Shown here piece after piece: positions 43,287 to 55,600 of a stretch of 64,000 nucleotides of DNA (its first letter is position 1; each line of letters starts with the position of its first letter). The translations under genes were made by a program, and so were the position numbers. Source of the DNA: Pacificispira sp040217575. Lineage in GTDB: Bacteria; Pseudomonadota; Alphaproteobacteria; UBA8366; Aestuariispiraceae. The DNA lies in assembly GCA_040217575.1 (NCBI GenBank), contig JAVJPW010000007.1, positions 248,001 through 312,000 of the forward strand. The letters are read 5' to 3'. A model generated the notes under the pieces. That model saw nothing but the letters and a program-made list of their open reading frames with translations, was not told the origin of the DNA and did not search any database.

Positions 43287-45110
43287 GTGGCCCAAACAAG
43301 CACTTCCGACAAGCGCGCGGGACTGGAACGCGACAAAGCGAAAGACCTGCGCCCCCTTCGCCGGGCGGCTGGCTTCCTGCGACCCTATCGCTTACGCGTT
43401 TTCTTCGCCCTGGTGGCGCTTACGATTACGGCGACCACCGTCCTTGCCATGGGTCAGGGGCTGCGCATTCTGATCGACGCCGGTTTCACCGCCGGCGACC
43501 CCGGCGCACTGGACCGTGCGGTCCTGTTTCTTCTTGTTCTGGCGGTCGTCATGGCCGTCGGGACGTTCTGCCGTTTCTACATGGTGACGTGGTTGGGGGA
43601 ACGGGTGGTCGCCGACATTCGCAACGCCGTTTTCGACCGCGTCCTGCGACTTGACCCCGCTTTTTTTGAAGTTACGAAAACCGGGGAAATCATGTCCCGG
43701 CTGACCACGGACACGACGCTGCTTCAGTCCATCATCGGCTCCAGCGCTTCCATGGCGCTGCGCAATGTCCTGATCATGATCGGCGGCGTGATCATGATGA
43801 CCGTGACCAACCCGAAGCTGACGGGACTTGTCCTTCTGGTCGTCCCGTTGGTGGTGTTGCCGATCCTGATCCTGGGCCGGCGCGTGCGGAAACTGTCCCG
43901 CGCCAGCCAGGACCGCGTCGCCGATGTCGGGTCCTATGCCGAAGAAAATCTGAACGCGATCAAGACCGTTCAGGCCTATACCCACGAAGACATCGACCGG
44001 GCCCGTTTCTCGGACGAGGTACAGGATGCGTTTTCTGTCGCCCTTCAGCGAACGCGTATTCGCGGTATCCTGACAGCGGTCGGCATTCTGCTGGTCTTCT
44101 CAGCCGTTGGCGTCATCCTGTGGGTTGGCGGGAACGACGTCATGGCCGGCACGATCACCGGGGGCGAACTGACCGCCTTCGTCTTCTACGCAACGATGGT
44201 GGCGTTTTCATTCGGCATCATATCCGAAGTCTATGGCGAACTGCTGCGCGCCGCAGGGGCCACCGAACGGCTGATCGAATTGCTGGAAGCGGAACCAAAC
44301 CTGACTTTTTCGGAAAACCCGGTCCCCCTGCCGCAACCGATCGAGGGACGCATAGAATTCGATGCCGTTACCTTCCGGTACCCGTCCCGGCCCGACATGC
44401 CGACGCTGGACGATTTCAGCCTGACCGTCGCGCCGGGGGAAACCGTGGCCCTGGTGGGGCCGTCCGGTGCCGGAAAGTCCACCGTCTTTCAGCTTCTGCT
44501 TCGATTCTACGACCCCGACATCGGGGCCATACGGCTGGATGGGGTGGACCTGAAATCCGCCGACCCGGCCGATTTCCGCCGCCAAATCGCACTGGTGCCC
44601 CAGGACCCGGTTATTTTCGGAAAGGATGTGTACGCGAACATCCGATATGGCCGGATTGAAGCCACTGACGCAGAGGTCGAAGCCGCCGCCCGCGATGCCG
44701 CAGCGACTGAATTCGTCGAAGCCCTGCCGAACGGGTTCGAAACCTATCTGGGGGAAAAGGGCGTGCGCCTGTCGGGGGGACAGCGCCAGCGTATTTCAAT
44801 TGCGCGTGCCATTCTGCGGGATCCGCCGATCCTGCTTCTGGATGAGGCAACAAGTGCCCTGGACTCAGAAAACGAAAGGCTGGTTCAGACGGCACTTGAC
44901 CGGCTGATGAAGGACCGCACCACGATCATCATCGCGCACAGGCTGTCCACCGTGGTGAACGCGGACCGGATTGCTGTGATGGATCGCGGGCGCATTGTTG
45001 CGACCGGCACGCACAAGGAACTCATGGCAAACGACCCGCTTTACGCGCGGCTTGCCAATCTGCAGTTCAACGAACCCGGTCCGACGGAAATGAACACCGC
45101 CGCGGAATAG
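43287..45110 (+). CDS. ABC-type exporter, MsbA-like (fused membrane and ATPase domains)
   Basis: A 607-residue half-transporter. Residues about 25-325 form six membrane helices of the type I exporter fold, and residues 350-590 the ATPase with Walker A G-P-S-G-A-G-K-S-T, signature L-S-G-G-Q-R-Q-R, Walker B L-L-L-D-E-A-T-S-A-L-D and switch H in I-I-A-H-R-L. It would act as a homodimer exporting lipid or drug-like substrates. It starts at GTG 43287. It has no C39 domain and is unrelated to the secretion operon at 58.5 kb. Confidence 0.93.
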   Translation: MAQTSTSDKRAGLERDKAKDLRPLRRAAGFLRPYRLRVFFALVALTITATTVLAMGQGLRILIDAGFTAGDPGALDRAVLFLLVLAVVMAVGTFCRFYMVTWLGERVVADIRNAVFDRVLRLDPAFFEVTKTGEIMSRLTTDTTLLQSIIGSSASMALRNVLIMIGGVIMMTVTNPKLTGLVLLVVPLVVLPILILGRRVRKLSRASQDRVADVGSYAEENLNAIKTVQAYTHEDIDRARFSDEVQDAFSVALQRTRIRGILTAVGILLVFSAVGVILWVGGNDVMAGTITGGELTAFVFYATMVAFSFGIISEVYGELLRAAGATERLIELLEAEPNLTFSENPVPLPQPIEGRIEFDAVTFRYPSRPDMPTLDDFSLTVAPGETVALVGPSGAGKSTVFQLLLRFYDPDIGAIRLDGVDLKSADPADFRRQIALVPQDPVIFGKDVYANIRYGRIEATDAEVEAAARDAAATEFVEALPNGFETYLGEKGVRLSGGQRQRISIARAILRDPPILLLDEATSALDSENERLVQTALDRLMKDRTTIIIAHRLSTVVNADRIAVMDRGRIVATGTHKELMANDPLYARLANLQFNEPGPTEMNTAAE

Positions 45111-45125
45111 GGCACGCCCCGCGGA

Positions 45126-46325
45126 TCAGGCCACCGCCGCCGCGCGTCCGTCCAGTCCGGTGCCACCATAGATCCATTGCAGTTCATCGTACCAGTCGTC
45201 GGGGCTTTTCGCCTGCATAATGGCATTTCGCAACTGGGCGTGCGCACCGGCCGGATGATAGATATGGTCGCCGATCTGTCGGGACTGCAGCTGTACGCGT
45301 GCGGTCCGCACCAGACGGCGAGACTGATAGTCCGGAAAGGCTGCGATGGCATCGCCATCATGGTCGGCCATGACAGCGGACAGGCACACCGCGTCTTCCA
45401 TCGCCATACAGGCGCCCTGGGCGAAATACTGCATCATCGGGTGGGCCGCATCCCCAAGCAAAGCCACCCGCCCGTCGACCCAGTTTTCGACAGGATCCCG
45501 GTCGCAAAGGACCCAAAGCTTCCAGTCGTTGCCATAATCGATGATCTGACGGGCGCGGTCATGCACATGTTCAAACCCGCGGCGCACCTCTTCCTTGTCC
45601 ACCGGCATTCCAGCAACCGGTTCCGGTGCATCATTGTGATAGGTGACGACGAGGTTGAACGCCTTCCAGTCGGAAAGCGGATAATGGACGATATGGCATT
45701 TCGGTCCCGCCCAAAGGGTGGCCGCATTCCAGCGCAGATCTTCCGGCATCAGTTCTGTCGGGATGACAGACCGATAGGTCGTGTGCCCTGACACACGTGG
45801 GGGCCCGTCGCCCACAACCCGCTTGCGGATATTCGACCATAGACCATCCGCCCCGATCAAAGCGGCACCGTCAATGCGTTCCCCGTCCGCAAGCCTAACC
45901 GTTACGCCATCGCCGGTCTGGTCATAGTCGATAACTTCGGAACTGGTGCGCAGGTCGATCAGGTCATGCGACTCGCACCCTTTCAGCAGCACGCCATGCA
46001 GGTCACCGCGATGAATGACGGCGTAGGGATTTCCGAACCGCGTGCGAAACGCATCATCCAGGGGAATACGACAGATTTCCTCGGCGCTTAACGCATCCAT
46101 CAGACGCAGACTGTCGACATAGATCGCCATGGACCGGGCGGCATCACCGACCCCCAGATAGTCGAATGCATGAAACGCGTTGGGGCCAAGCTGGATGCCG
46201 GCGCCGATTTCACCGAATCGCGATGCTTTTTCCATAACCAGAGACGCATATCCCTGCTGCGCCAGACCAAGCGCTGTCGCCAAACCGCCAATGCCGCCAC
46301 CGGCGATCAAAAACCCTTGTTTCAT
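45126..46325 (-). CDS. FAD-dependent monooxygenase (salicylate / 3-hydroxybenzoate hydroxylase-like)
   Basis: A 399-residue flavoprotein with the FAD motif I-A-G-G-G-I-G-G-L, the D-G motif (I-G-A-D-G-L-W-S) and the second FAD site A-L-L-G-D-A-A-H-P-M. These define group A aromatic hydroxylases; the overall length and E-I-G-A-G-I-Q-L-G-P-N segment resemble salicylate 1-hydroxylase and 3-hydroxybenzoate 6-hydroxylase. The substrate is inferred to be an aromatic acid. An AGGGG site precedes the ATG at 46325. A dioxygenase partner is not adjacent, but the VOC-bicupin gene lies 2 kb away on the same strand. Confidence 0.9.
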   Translation of the reverse strand: MKQGFLIAGGGIGGLATALGLAQQGYASLVMEKASRFGEIGAGIQLGPNAFHAFDYLGVGDAARSMAIYVDSLRLMDALSAEEICRIPLDDAFRTRFGNPYAVIHRGDLHGVLLKGCESHDLIDLRTSSEVIDYDQTGDGVTVRLADGERIDGAALIGADGLWSNIRKRVVGDGPPRVSGHTTYRSVIPTELMPEDLRWNAATLWAGPKCHIVHYPLSDWKAFNLVVTYHNDAPEPVAGMPVDKEEVRRGFEHVHDRARQIIDYGNDWKLWVLCDRDPVENWVDGRVALLGDAAHPMMQYFAQGACMAMEDAVCLSAVMADHDGDAIAAFPDYQSRRLVRTARVQLQSRQIGDHIYHPAGAHAQLRNAIMQAKSPDDWYDELQWIYGGTGLDGRAAAVA

Positions 46326-46661
46326 GCACAACCCCTGATTCCAGAACCAACCCGACGGCACAGTCTAGGTCACGCGATCCAAAGCGATCAAGCAGGCGCC
46401 GAAAAGGGTAGCGAGCATGAGGTGCCTGGGTAAGCGGGAACCCATATTTTATGACGGTTGCGTGAAGATTGGCCCAAAACCTGCCATATTTACCAAATAG
46501 CATGGAAAACACGGAATCTTCAGTCACCCATAAGTTGCGAAGCGTCCGAATTAGTGGCACACTTCGGGTTGGTGGGTTGAGGGTCAGGCGTCAGGTCTGT
46601 GATTTTGCGTTTTCCCTATATTTTTGACGTTGTTTTTTCGGCGTAAGAAGACAGGAAATTT
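46326..46661. other. Intergenic regulatory region upstream of the giant exoprotein gene
   Basis: About 335 bp between divergent genes, AT-richer than its surroundings (notably 46440-46520 and 46600-46650). No gene is supported. It must hold the promoter of the 15-kb-plus secretion unit to the right and that of the monooxygenase to the left. An AGGAAA site lies just before the ATG at 46662. Confidence 0.5.
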
Positions 46662-49600
46662 ATGTCGGCTACGACCGCAACTTTGATCGGGGCAGACCTC
46701 GCCAGCATACTCACCGGCGAACGGGCATTTGCATCCACCGACCTGAAGGAACTGATCGTCGAACTGTCCGACGATGTGTCCGCGGACGCGCTTTCCGATC
46801 TACAGGATAAGCTGGGCTTCACGGTCGCCAGCGGTGCCGGGTCGACCTTTCAGCTTTGGGCCGGAATGGATGACCCTGTCACGGCGGCAACAGCCATTGC
46901 GGCCATCCCCGGCGTCAAGTTTCTGGACCTCAACATGGCGCTGGGCGGCAATCTGGGAGCGATCGAAAGCGTCATCCCCGCCATCGTCGACGATGCGGGT
47001 GCGCCGGTCGAAGCCGGCGCGCCGGGCGCGGACCTTACCTCCAACGACCCGTACCGCAATTCCCTTTATGGTCTGGACAAGATTGACGCGCATGAGGCGT
47101 GGGACACGACGACCGGCAGTGCCGACATCGTCATTGGCGTCATCGATACCGGGATCGACGTCAACCATGCGGACCTGAACGACAATCTGTGGGTTAACAC
47201 GGATGAAATCTGGGGCGACGGCATCGACAATGACGGCAACGGCTATGTCGATGACTATTACGGCTACGACTTCGTCCGCAATGCCGGGATCGGTCCCGGT
47301 TATGCCTATGACGATGAACACGGCCACGGCACCCATGTCGCCGGCACCATCGCGGCGGAGGGGAACAACGGCATCGGCGTCAGCGGCGTCGCCTGGGAGG
47401 CGAGCCTTATGGCGCTCAAATTCCTCGGCGCCAACGGCTATGGTTCGACCTACAACGCGACACGTGCGGTGCGCTATGCCACCGACAATGGCGCGCACCT
47501 GACGAACAACAGCTGGGGCGGCGGGGGATACAGTTCATCCCTCTACAGCGCGATCAGCGCGGCCCGGTCGGCGGGGGTCCTGTTCGTCGCTGCGGCGGGG
47601 AACGATTCCTACAACAACGATTCCTGGGCGCATTACCCGGCCAGTTATTCGCTGAACAACGTCATTTCGGTCGCGTCGCTTACCTCTTCGGATTCCCGTT
47701 CCTGGTTCTCAAACTATGGCGCGACATCGGTCGACATCGGTGCGCCGGGGTCCAGCATCCTATCGACCTACCGCGGCGGGGGCTATGCGACCCTGTCCGG
47801 CACGTCCATGGCGACGCCCCATGTCGCGGGCGCGATCGCGCTGATGCTGTCGAAGAACCCGAACCTGACCTATTCGGAAGTGATCGATACGCTGTATGCG
47901 ACCGGCGATTCGGTCAGCAGCCTGTCCGGCATCACGGTGACCGGCAAACGTATCAATGTGAACAATGCGCTGGCCGCGATCGACGACCCGGCGGCCCCTG
48001 TCTCGGACATCATCCTGTCGTCTTACGATTTCGACGAAAATGTTGCCGGGGCGCGGATCGGGACAATCACGGCGGCCGGTGGCGTCGGCGACGTCACATT
48101 CAGCATTTCCGCCGACCCGCACGGAATTTTCACAATCCGCGACGGGAACGAACTGGGGCTGCGTGACGGCAACAGCGTCAACCACGAGGGGCTGTCCAGC
48201 GTCATCGTCCAGCTGCGCGCGACTGACAGCGACAGCAACACCTATACCGAGACGATGACGATCTCGGTCAATGATGTGAACGAGGCGCCGACGGGCATCA
48301 CCGGCGCCCTTCTGGGCAGCATCCAGGAAAATTTGGCCGGCGGCACGGTTATGGGTACCCTGACGGCGACCGGCGACCCGGACGAGGGGGAGAGCTTTTC
48401 CTATTCCCTCGTCGGCGATCCCGGTGGCAGCTTCGCGGTCGATGCCGCAACCGGCGTCGTCAGCATCACGGCCGATCTGGATTTCGAAACGGCGCAAAGC
48501 CATGTCCTGACCCTGCGCGCGACGGACAGCGGCGGCCTGACGATGGACCGCACCCACACGCTTCAGGTGACGGATGGGAACGACGCGCCGGAACTCCTGG
48601 TCAGCAGCATCGTCCTGCCGGAAGACTATGTTGCCAGCGCACAGTTGACGGCGTTTGACCTGAACGGTGATGCCTTCGACTTCGCCCTTTCCGGAAATGC
48701 AGGCCACGGCACTGTCACGCTGGATGCGGACGGCAATTTCACCTATACGCCCGACGCCGACTATGCCGGGTCGGATTCCTTTACCGTCACACTGAGCGAC
48801 GGCGAGGACAGCCATGATGCTGTCGTCGACGTGACGGTCACACAGGTGCCGGACGAACCTGGGTTTGTGGAAAAGACCGGTGAAACGGATCTTCTGCCAA
48901 ATTCGTCGAGCCACCAGTTCCGCGCTGGTCTCTTTGCCAATGAAAACGGCACCTTCACGCTCTATTGGCGGGACAACGCCAACGGTCCGCTGTATGCGGA
49001 CGTGGTCAACGCGAATGGAAACCGCGTCGGTAGCAGCCGTCTCGTCATGGACCGCAACGGTGCCGTAGAGAACCTGGAAGTTCATGGCCTTCCGGACGGC
49101 GGGTCCGTGCTGTTCTGGCATGAAAGGCGTGGTTTCAGCGATTCGGATGGAAACTGGCAGAGGACGTCGATCCGTTATGTCCAGTACCAGGACGCGAATG
49201 GAAATCCGACGGGCGCCCCATTCGAAGTGACCAACGGTTACGACTACCACAACGTGCATCTTTCGGTTCTATCTGATGGCAGTGTGGTTATTGGTGCGTC
49301 AGAATACTCTCAAATCCCGCAGCCGCCGCCCGATCCACCCAATCCGGGATTTACGGCCTTTAGTCAGCAGTTTTCCAGCGACGGAGCGCCTCTAGGGGAG
49401 CGGGTTTACAACACTCTGCCCGCAGATGTGGATCAGCAATTTGTTACCAACGTCGTCGGGCTTGCAAATGGCGGGCACGTTATGACGTGGGAAGACAGCC
49501 GCCCGTATCCATACAATGATAGTACGGTCAATTTCCAAATTTACAGCTCGGATGGCGAGCCGGTTGGAGGGTTCGTCTCGCTCAATGACGAAGTTCAATG

Positions 49601-52600
49601 GGATTTGGACAAGTACGAAATCTTGGCACTGCCTGACGGAGGCTTTTCCGTCTTCTTTGAGCGCCGGACGAGTGACAGCGCCACCCTATACCTTCAGAAG
49701 TTCGATGCCACAGGCAATCTCACTGGTCCTGAGACGGTGGTGATGGAAAACAGTGGGGGCGAAGGACTGCAGGTTCTCCCTACTCCGAATGGTGGATACA
49801 CCATCAGCCGATTCAGCGGTCCATACGGCGAAGAAACAGCTTATATTCAGAATGTTGACGCAGATGGGCAGCCGGTGGGCGAGCTTCATACGCTGGGCGT
49901 TTTTCACAGTGGCATGGCGCCGCTTCTGGCATCGCTTCCAGACGGAACAACCCTCGCATTCTGGTCGGAAACGCGGGAGGGAGCCAACGTCAGCCATCCA
50001 CAGTATGCGATCTTTGGGTTTGAGTCAGAAAATGCGGAACCCATCAGCGGCGATGCAGATGCCGAAATACTTTTCGCCGGGGACGAAGGGGGACGTGTCC
50101 TGGGCAACGGCGGCGACGATACGCTGGTCGGTGGCGACGGAAACGACACGCTGGTGGGTGGTGACGGAAACGACACCCTTATCGGCGGCCGCGGATACAA
50201 CCTTCTGACGGGCGGAGCTGGCGACGACACATTGGTCGGCGGCACGGGATTCTACGAAACAGCGCGGTTCTCCGGAAACATTGAAGACTACGTAATTTCC
50301 AGAACCAGCGCTGGCACATTGGTGATAACCGATACGCAAGCTGGCCGCGACGGAAGCGATACGCTGACCGACATGGACGTCGCATCCTTCTCCAACGGAA
50401 CCCTGGACCTAAGACAAGACGTGTCGATCCGGGTAACCGGCGGACAAATTCATGAAAATGCCGATGCCGGCACGGTCGCGGGAACCGTTTCCCTGATCAC
50501 CCTGCTCGATGAAGATTTTACGCTGAGCATGGACGACGACCACGGCGGTCTTTTCCAGTTCGACGCGGCAACCGGCATCATTACCGCGACACAAAGCTTG
50601 GATTATGAGGAAACGCCGACCTACTCCGTGACCTTAACTGCCACGGGCGACCAAGGTACGGAAGCGTCGTATTCGACAAACATTAATGTCCTTAACGTTA
50701 ACGAAGCACCGGTCAATCTGGCCGATACGAGTTTCAACGTCGCGGAGAATTCCGTGGCGGGCACGGTCATCGGCACGCTGGACGTCAACGACCCCGATGC
50801 CGGTGACAGCCACAGCTTCCAGCTAACGGACGATGCGGGCGGGCGATTCAACATCGACGCGGCAACAGGCGCGATCAGCGTTTCCGGCGCCCTGGATTAT
50901 GAGGCGTCGGACAGCCATACGGTCACGGTGCAGGGCACCGACCAGGGCGGTCTGTCCAATTCCTGGGATGTCACGATTTCAGTGACGGATGAGAATGAGG
51001 CGCCGGGGAATTTCAACATTCCGGCCATCACCGTAAGCGAGGCCAGCCCGATAGGTCAGTCCATCGGTACGATTTCCGCCGATGACCCCGATGGAGATGT
51101 TGTCACCTTCAGCCTGGTCGACGATGCGGGCGGACGGTTTGCCATAGATGCACAGACGGGTGAAGTGCGTATAGGTGCTTCTCTGGATTTCGAGTCACAA
51201 GACAGCCACACGATCACTGTAAGGGCAACGGACGAACACGGTGCAACAAGCGATGTCACGGCGACAATTTCTGTAACAGATGCGAATGATGCGCCAATCG
51301 CTCAGCCGGATGCCGCGCTGACCTTGGAAGAACAGCCTCTCACATTGAGTGCGTCTTCGATTCTCACCAACGATTTCGACCAGGACGGAAATTTATTGAC
51401 CGTCACGGCAGTCGGGAACGCAGTGAACGGCAGCGTCGTCCTGAATGCGGATGATCAAATAGTTTTCACCCCGAACGAGGAAACGGTAGGCGCTGCTTCG
51501 TTCGAATACACGGTTTCCGACGGTCGGGGTGGCACCGACACAGGGACTGTCAGCCTGACGATTGAAGCACAGGTCGTAGAGGCCGAGGGCGGCGACTCGG
51601 ACGATGAAATGACGGGTATGTCGGGATCGGACACGCTTTCCGGCGGCGCGGGCAACGATATCCTGATGGGGCGGCGCGGGGACGACATGCTGCAAGGCGG
51701 GGGCGGCAACGACGTCTATGTCTTCCGCGCCGGCGACGGCAATGACACGATCGTCGATACCGGTGTGGAAACCGTCACCGGCACCCGCCAGGTCCCCTAT
51801 AATTACACGACGTCGGAATGGTATTGGGTCAGCGGGGAAAACGCCCATTGGGCCCGGCGGACGGTCACCAAGACAGCCTACAAGACCGTCGAATACGAAT
51901 ATGAGGTCGAAGGAGACGGCGGCGACGACACGCTGCAGTTCGGGGCCGGCATTGCCCTGGCCGATCTGTCGGCATCGGTGGAAGGAAACGACCTGATCCT
52001 GAGCGTCGGCGGCGCGGGTGCCTCCGGCGGGCCTGGCCTGTCGGCGGCGGGTGACAGCATTCGCCTTCGCGATTGGTTCAGCGGCGACGGCCGGGTCGAA
52101 AACTTCACGTTCGAGGATGCGGCGGGAACGACCCTGTCCGCGACCGACATCCTGTCCCGTTTCGGGGGCAGCGGCGACGATACGATCACCTGGACGGAAA
52201 GCAGCATTTCGCTGGATGGCGGGGCCGGCAACGACACGCTGACCACCGGTGACTTCGACGACACGCTGACAGGCGGTGCGGGCGACGACGTACTGACCGG
52301 CGGCGGCGGCAATGACGAAGCGGTCTATACCGGGCGACTGGAAGACTACACCATCGACCTGTCCCAGGCACAGGCGGGAACATTCGGCATCACCGACAAT
52401 CGGGGGACCGATGGAACGGACCAACTGATCGGAATTGAAACGATTCGGTTCAGCGACGGCACGCTGGGACTGACGGGGGATAATATCGCGCCCTTTGCCC
52501 GCGACGATTCCGCAACAACGGACGAGGATGTCGCCCTGACCCTGACAGCGGGGGATGTGACCGGCAACGACATTTCCCTGGACGGGGATGCGGTGTCCAT

Positions 52601-55600
52601 CACTGCGGTCGGTGCCGCGGTGAATGGCAGTGTGGCGCTGATCGGCGGCGAAATCGTCTTCACCCCGGATGCCAACCACAATGGCGTGGGGTCCTTCACC
52701 TATACTGTCGCAGACCCGGCCGGTGCCAGTTCAAGCGCCACCGTGGCCGTCACGATCGACCCGGTGAATGACGCACCGACCCTGGGCGCGGACAGCGCGT
52801 CCGGTCAGGAAGACAGCGCGCTCACCCTAGCGGTCAGCGATCTTCTGTCGAACGACAGCGACATTGACGGTGACGCACTGACGGTCACGACCGTCGGCAG
52901 TGCGGTGAACGGGTCGGTCGTCCTGGACGGGTCCGGCAATGCCGTGTTCACGCCGGATGCGGATCATACGGGCGCGGCTTCCTTCAACTATGTTGTGACA
53001 GACGGCGCTGGCGGATCGTCTATCCAGAGCGTGTCGCTAAACTTCGCCAATATCAACGACGCCCCGACGGATGCGGACTTGTCCGTAACGGAAGTTTCCG
53101 AAGCGGCGGGCATCGGGACCGTGGTCGGCACAGTCGGCGTTACCGACATCGACCCGGGCGACAGCCACACTTTCAGCCTGACTGACAATGCGGGCGGGCG
53201 CTTTGCGATCGATGCTGCAACAGGTGTTGTCAGCGTTGCGGCCGCCTTGGACCATGAAGCCAATGGCTCCCACTCCGTTACGGTTCAGGTAACCGATTCC
53301 GGCGGCGAAACATATGAAGAAGCTTTCACGATCGATGTCCTGGATGCCAACGAAGCCCCGGTTCAGGCCGATGTCGGCGCACTCAGCATTTCTGAAAATG
53401 CGGCAACCGGGGCGGTTCTTGCCACTGTCGGTGCGACGGACGTCGACGATGGTGACAGCACCACCTTCAGCCTGACCGACGATGCGGGCGGTCTGTTCGG
53501 GATCGATTCATCGACCGGGGTGATCACGCTTTCCGGCGCGCTGGATTACGAAACGGCGACATCCCACGAAATTTCCATCCGCGTCACGGACTCGGGCGGA
53601 CTGTTCGCGGACCAGACGGCGACGGTCGCCGTCCAGGACGGAAATGACGCACCGGTCGCCGAAGACGGCGCACTTATCATTCGCGCTGGCGCAACGGGAT
53701 CGTTTTCGGTTGGCGCAACCGACCCCAACGGCGATGCGATTACATTCGGAAGCGCCACCGCATCGGACGGAAACGCATCCATCAGCGCCGATGGCACGCT
53801 GACCTATACGGCCGGTGCGGACAGCGGGCGCGATACAATCGGCTTCACAGCCACGGACACGGGCGGATTGTCCGACAGCGGATCCATCGATGTCAGCATT
53901 GTCGGGACAGGCACCGACCTTGCAGGAACATCGGGGGATGACCTGATTGTCGGCGGCGCCGGTTCCGACCGGGTCGTGTTCAGTGGCGACCAAGGCGACT
54001 ATCAGATATCGCAAGACGGGGATGCGCTGGTCGTTTCCGACCAGACGGCGGGCCGCGACGGGACCGACACCGTGCGTGCGGCCGAAGAACTGGTCTTTGC
54101 GGACGGAACGCTTGCGGTCGATGGTGGCGTCATTCTTCTGGCGGACGGGCTTTCGGTCGCGGAGAACACAGCCAATGGCGGGTCGGTCGGATCCGTCTCA
54201 CTTCTGAATTTTACCGGCGGCGCGGTTTCGCTGGCACTGCTGGATAATGCCGGTGGACGCTTCGACATTGATGCGCTGAGCGGCAGCCTGACCGTCGCCG
54301 GGTCCCTGGACCACGAAGATGCGGCATCCCACAGCGTCACCATCGGCATATTCGATGCGGACGGCGGGGAACTCGCGCGACGGGCGGTCGACATCTCAGT
54401 CGCCGATGTGAACGAGGCACCGGAAGGCGCGGCATTGAGCAACGCACAGGTTGCCGAAGACGCGGCGGTCGGCGCGGTTGTCGGGACGGTAAATGTGACC
54501 GACCCAGATGCCGGCGATTCCCATACTTTCACGCTCAGCAACAATACGGGTGGACGGTTTGCAATCGATGCCGCGACCGGGGTCGTCACGGTGGCGGCCG
54601 CGCTGGACTATGAAACCGCGACATCGCACGAAGTCACGATCACCGGAACCGATACGGGCGGCCTGAAGCAAAGTTGGACGCACACGATCACATTGTCCGA
54701 CGTGAACGAAGCGCCCGATACAATTGCTGCGGACATGACGGCGGGCATTCTGGAATCCGCAGTTGCAGGTGCAGTCGTCGGCACGATCAGCGCGACAGAC
54801 CCCGATTCCGGGGACGACATTACCTATTCGCTGACGGACGACGCGAACGGCCTGTTTACCATTGACGGCGCAAGCGGCGTGATCACGCTTGCCGGTGCGT
54901 TGGACCATGAGACGGCGGCTTCTCATACGCTTGGCGTACGCGCGACCGACGTGTCGGGCCTTCTGATCGACACAACGGCGACCGTTGCCGTTGGCAATGT
55001 GGATGAAGCGCCGATCGCAGCCGCCGACACGCTTTCGACCAGCGAAGAAACGGACCTGCGCATCGACGTCACGCAGCTGCTGGCGAATGATGCCGACCCG
55101 GAAGGCGGTGCACTGACCCTGATCGGCGTTTCCAACGCCCTGAACGGGACGGTCGAAATCGAAGATGGCGGTCTGATCCTGTTCCGGCCAGACGCGGTTT
55201 TCACGGGTACGGCCAGCTTCGACTATACGGTGCGCGATGCCGGCGGAAACCAGGTGACCGAAAGCGTCACCGTCGATGTCACGGAACTGCAGCGCCAGTT
55301 GGTCGGCGGGGACGGTGACGACGTCCTGAACGGCGGGTCAGGCGACGACACAATGGAAGGTGGCGGCGGTGCGGATACCCTGTATGGTCGTCGCGGGTCA
55401 GACAGTCTGGCCGGCGGGACCGGCAACGACGTCTACCGCTTCCAGCGCGGCGACGGCAGCGACACGATCGACGAATACATGGTGGAGACGGTCACCGGAA
55501 CCCGCATGGATCCCTATAACTACCAGGCCACGGAATGGTACTGGATCAGCGGGGAGAATGCGCGCTGGGCATCGCGCACGGTGACCCGCACTGCTTACCG

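Noticed and set aside
47760..52679. Several long minus-strand frames inside the exoprotein gene
   Set aside because: They mirror the repeated GC-rich codons of the giant gene and lack starts with ribosome-binding sites.
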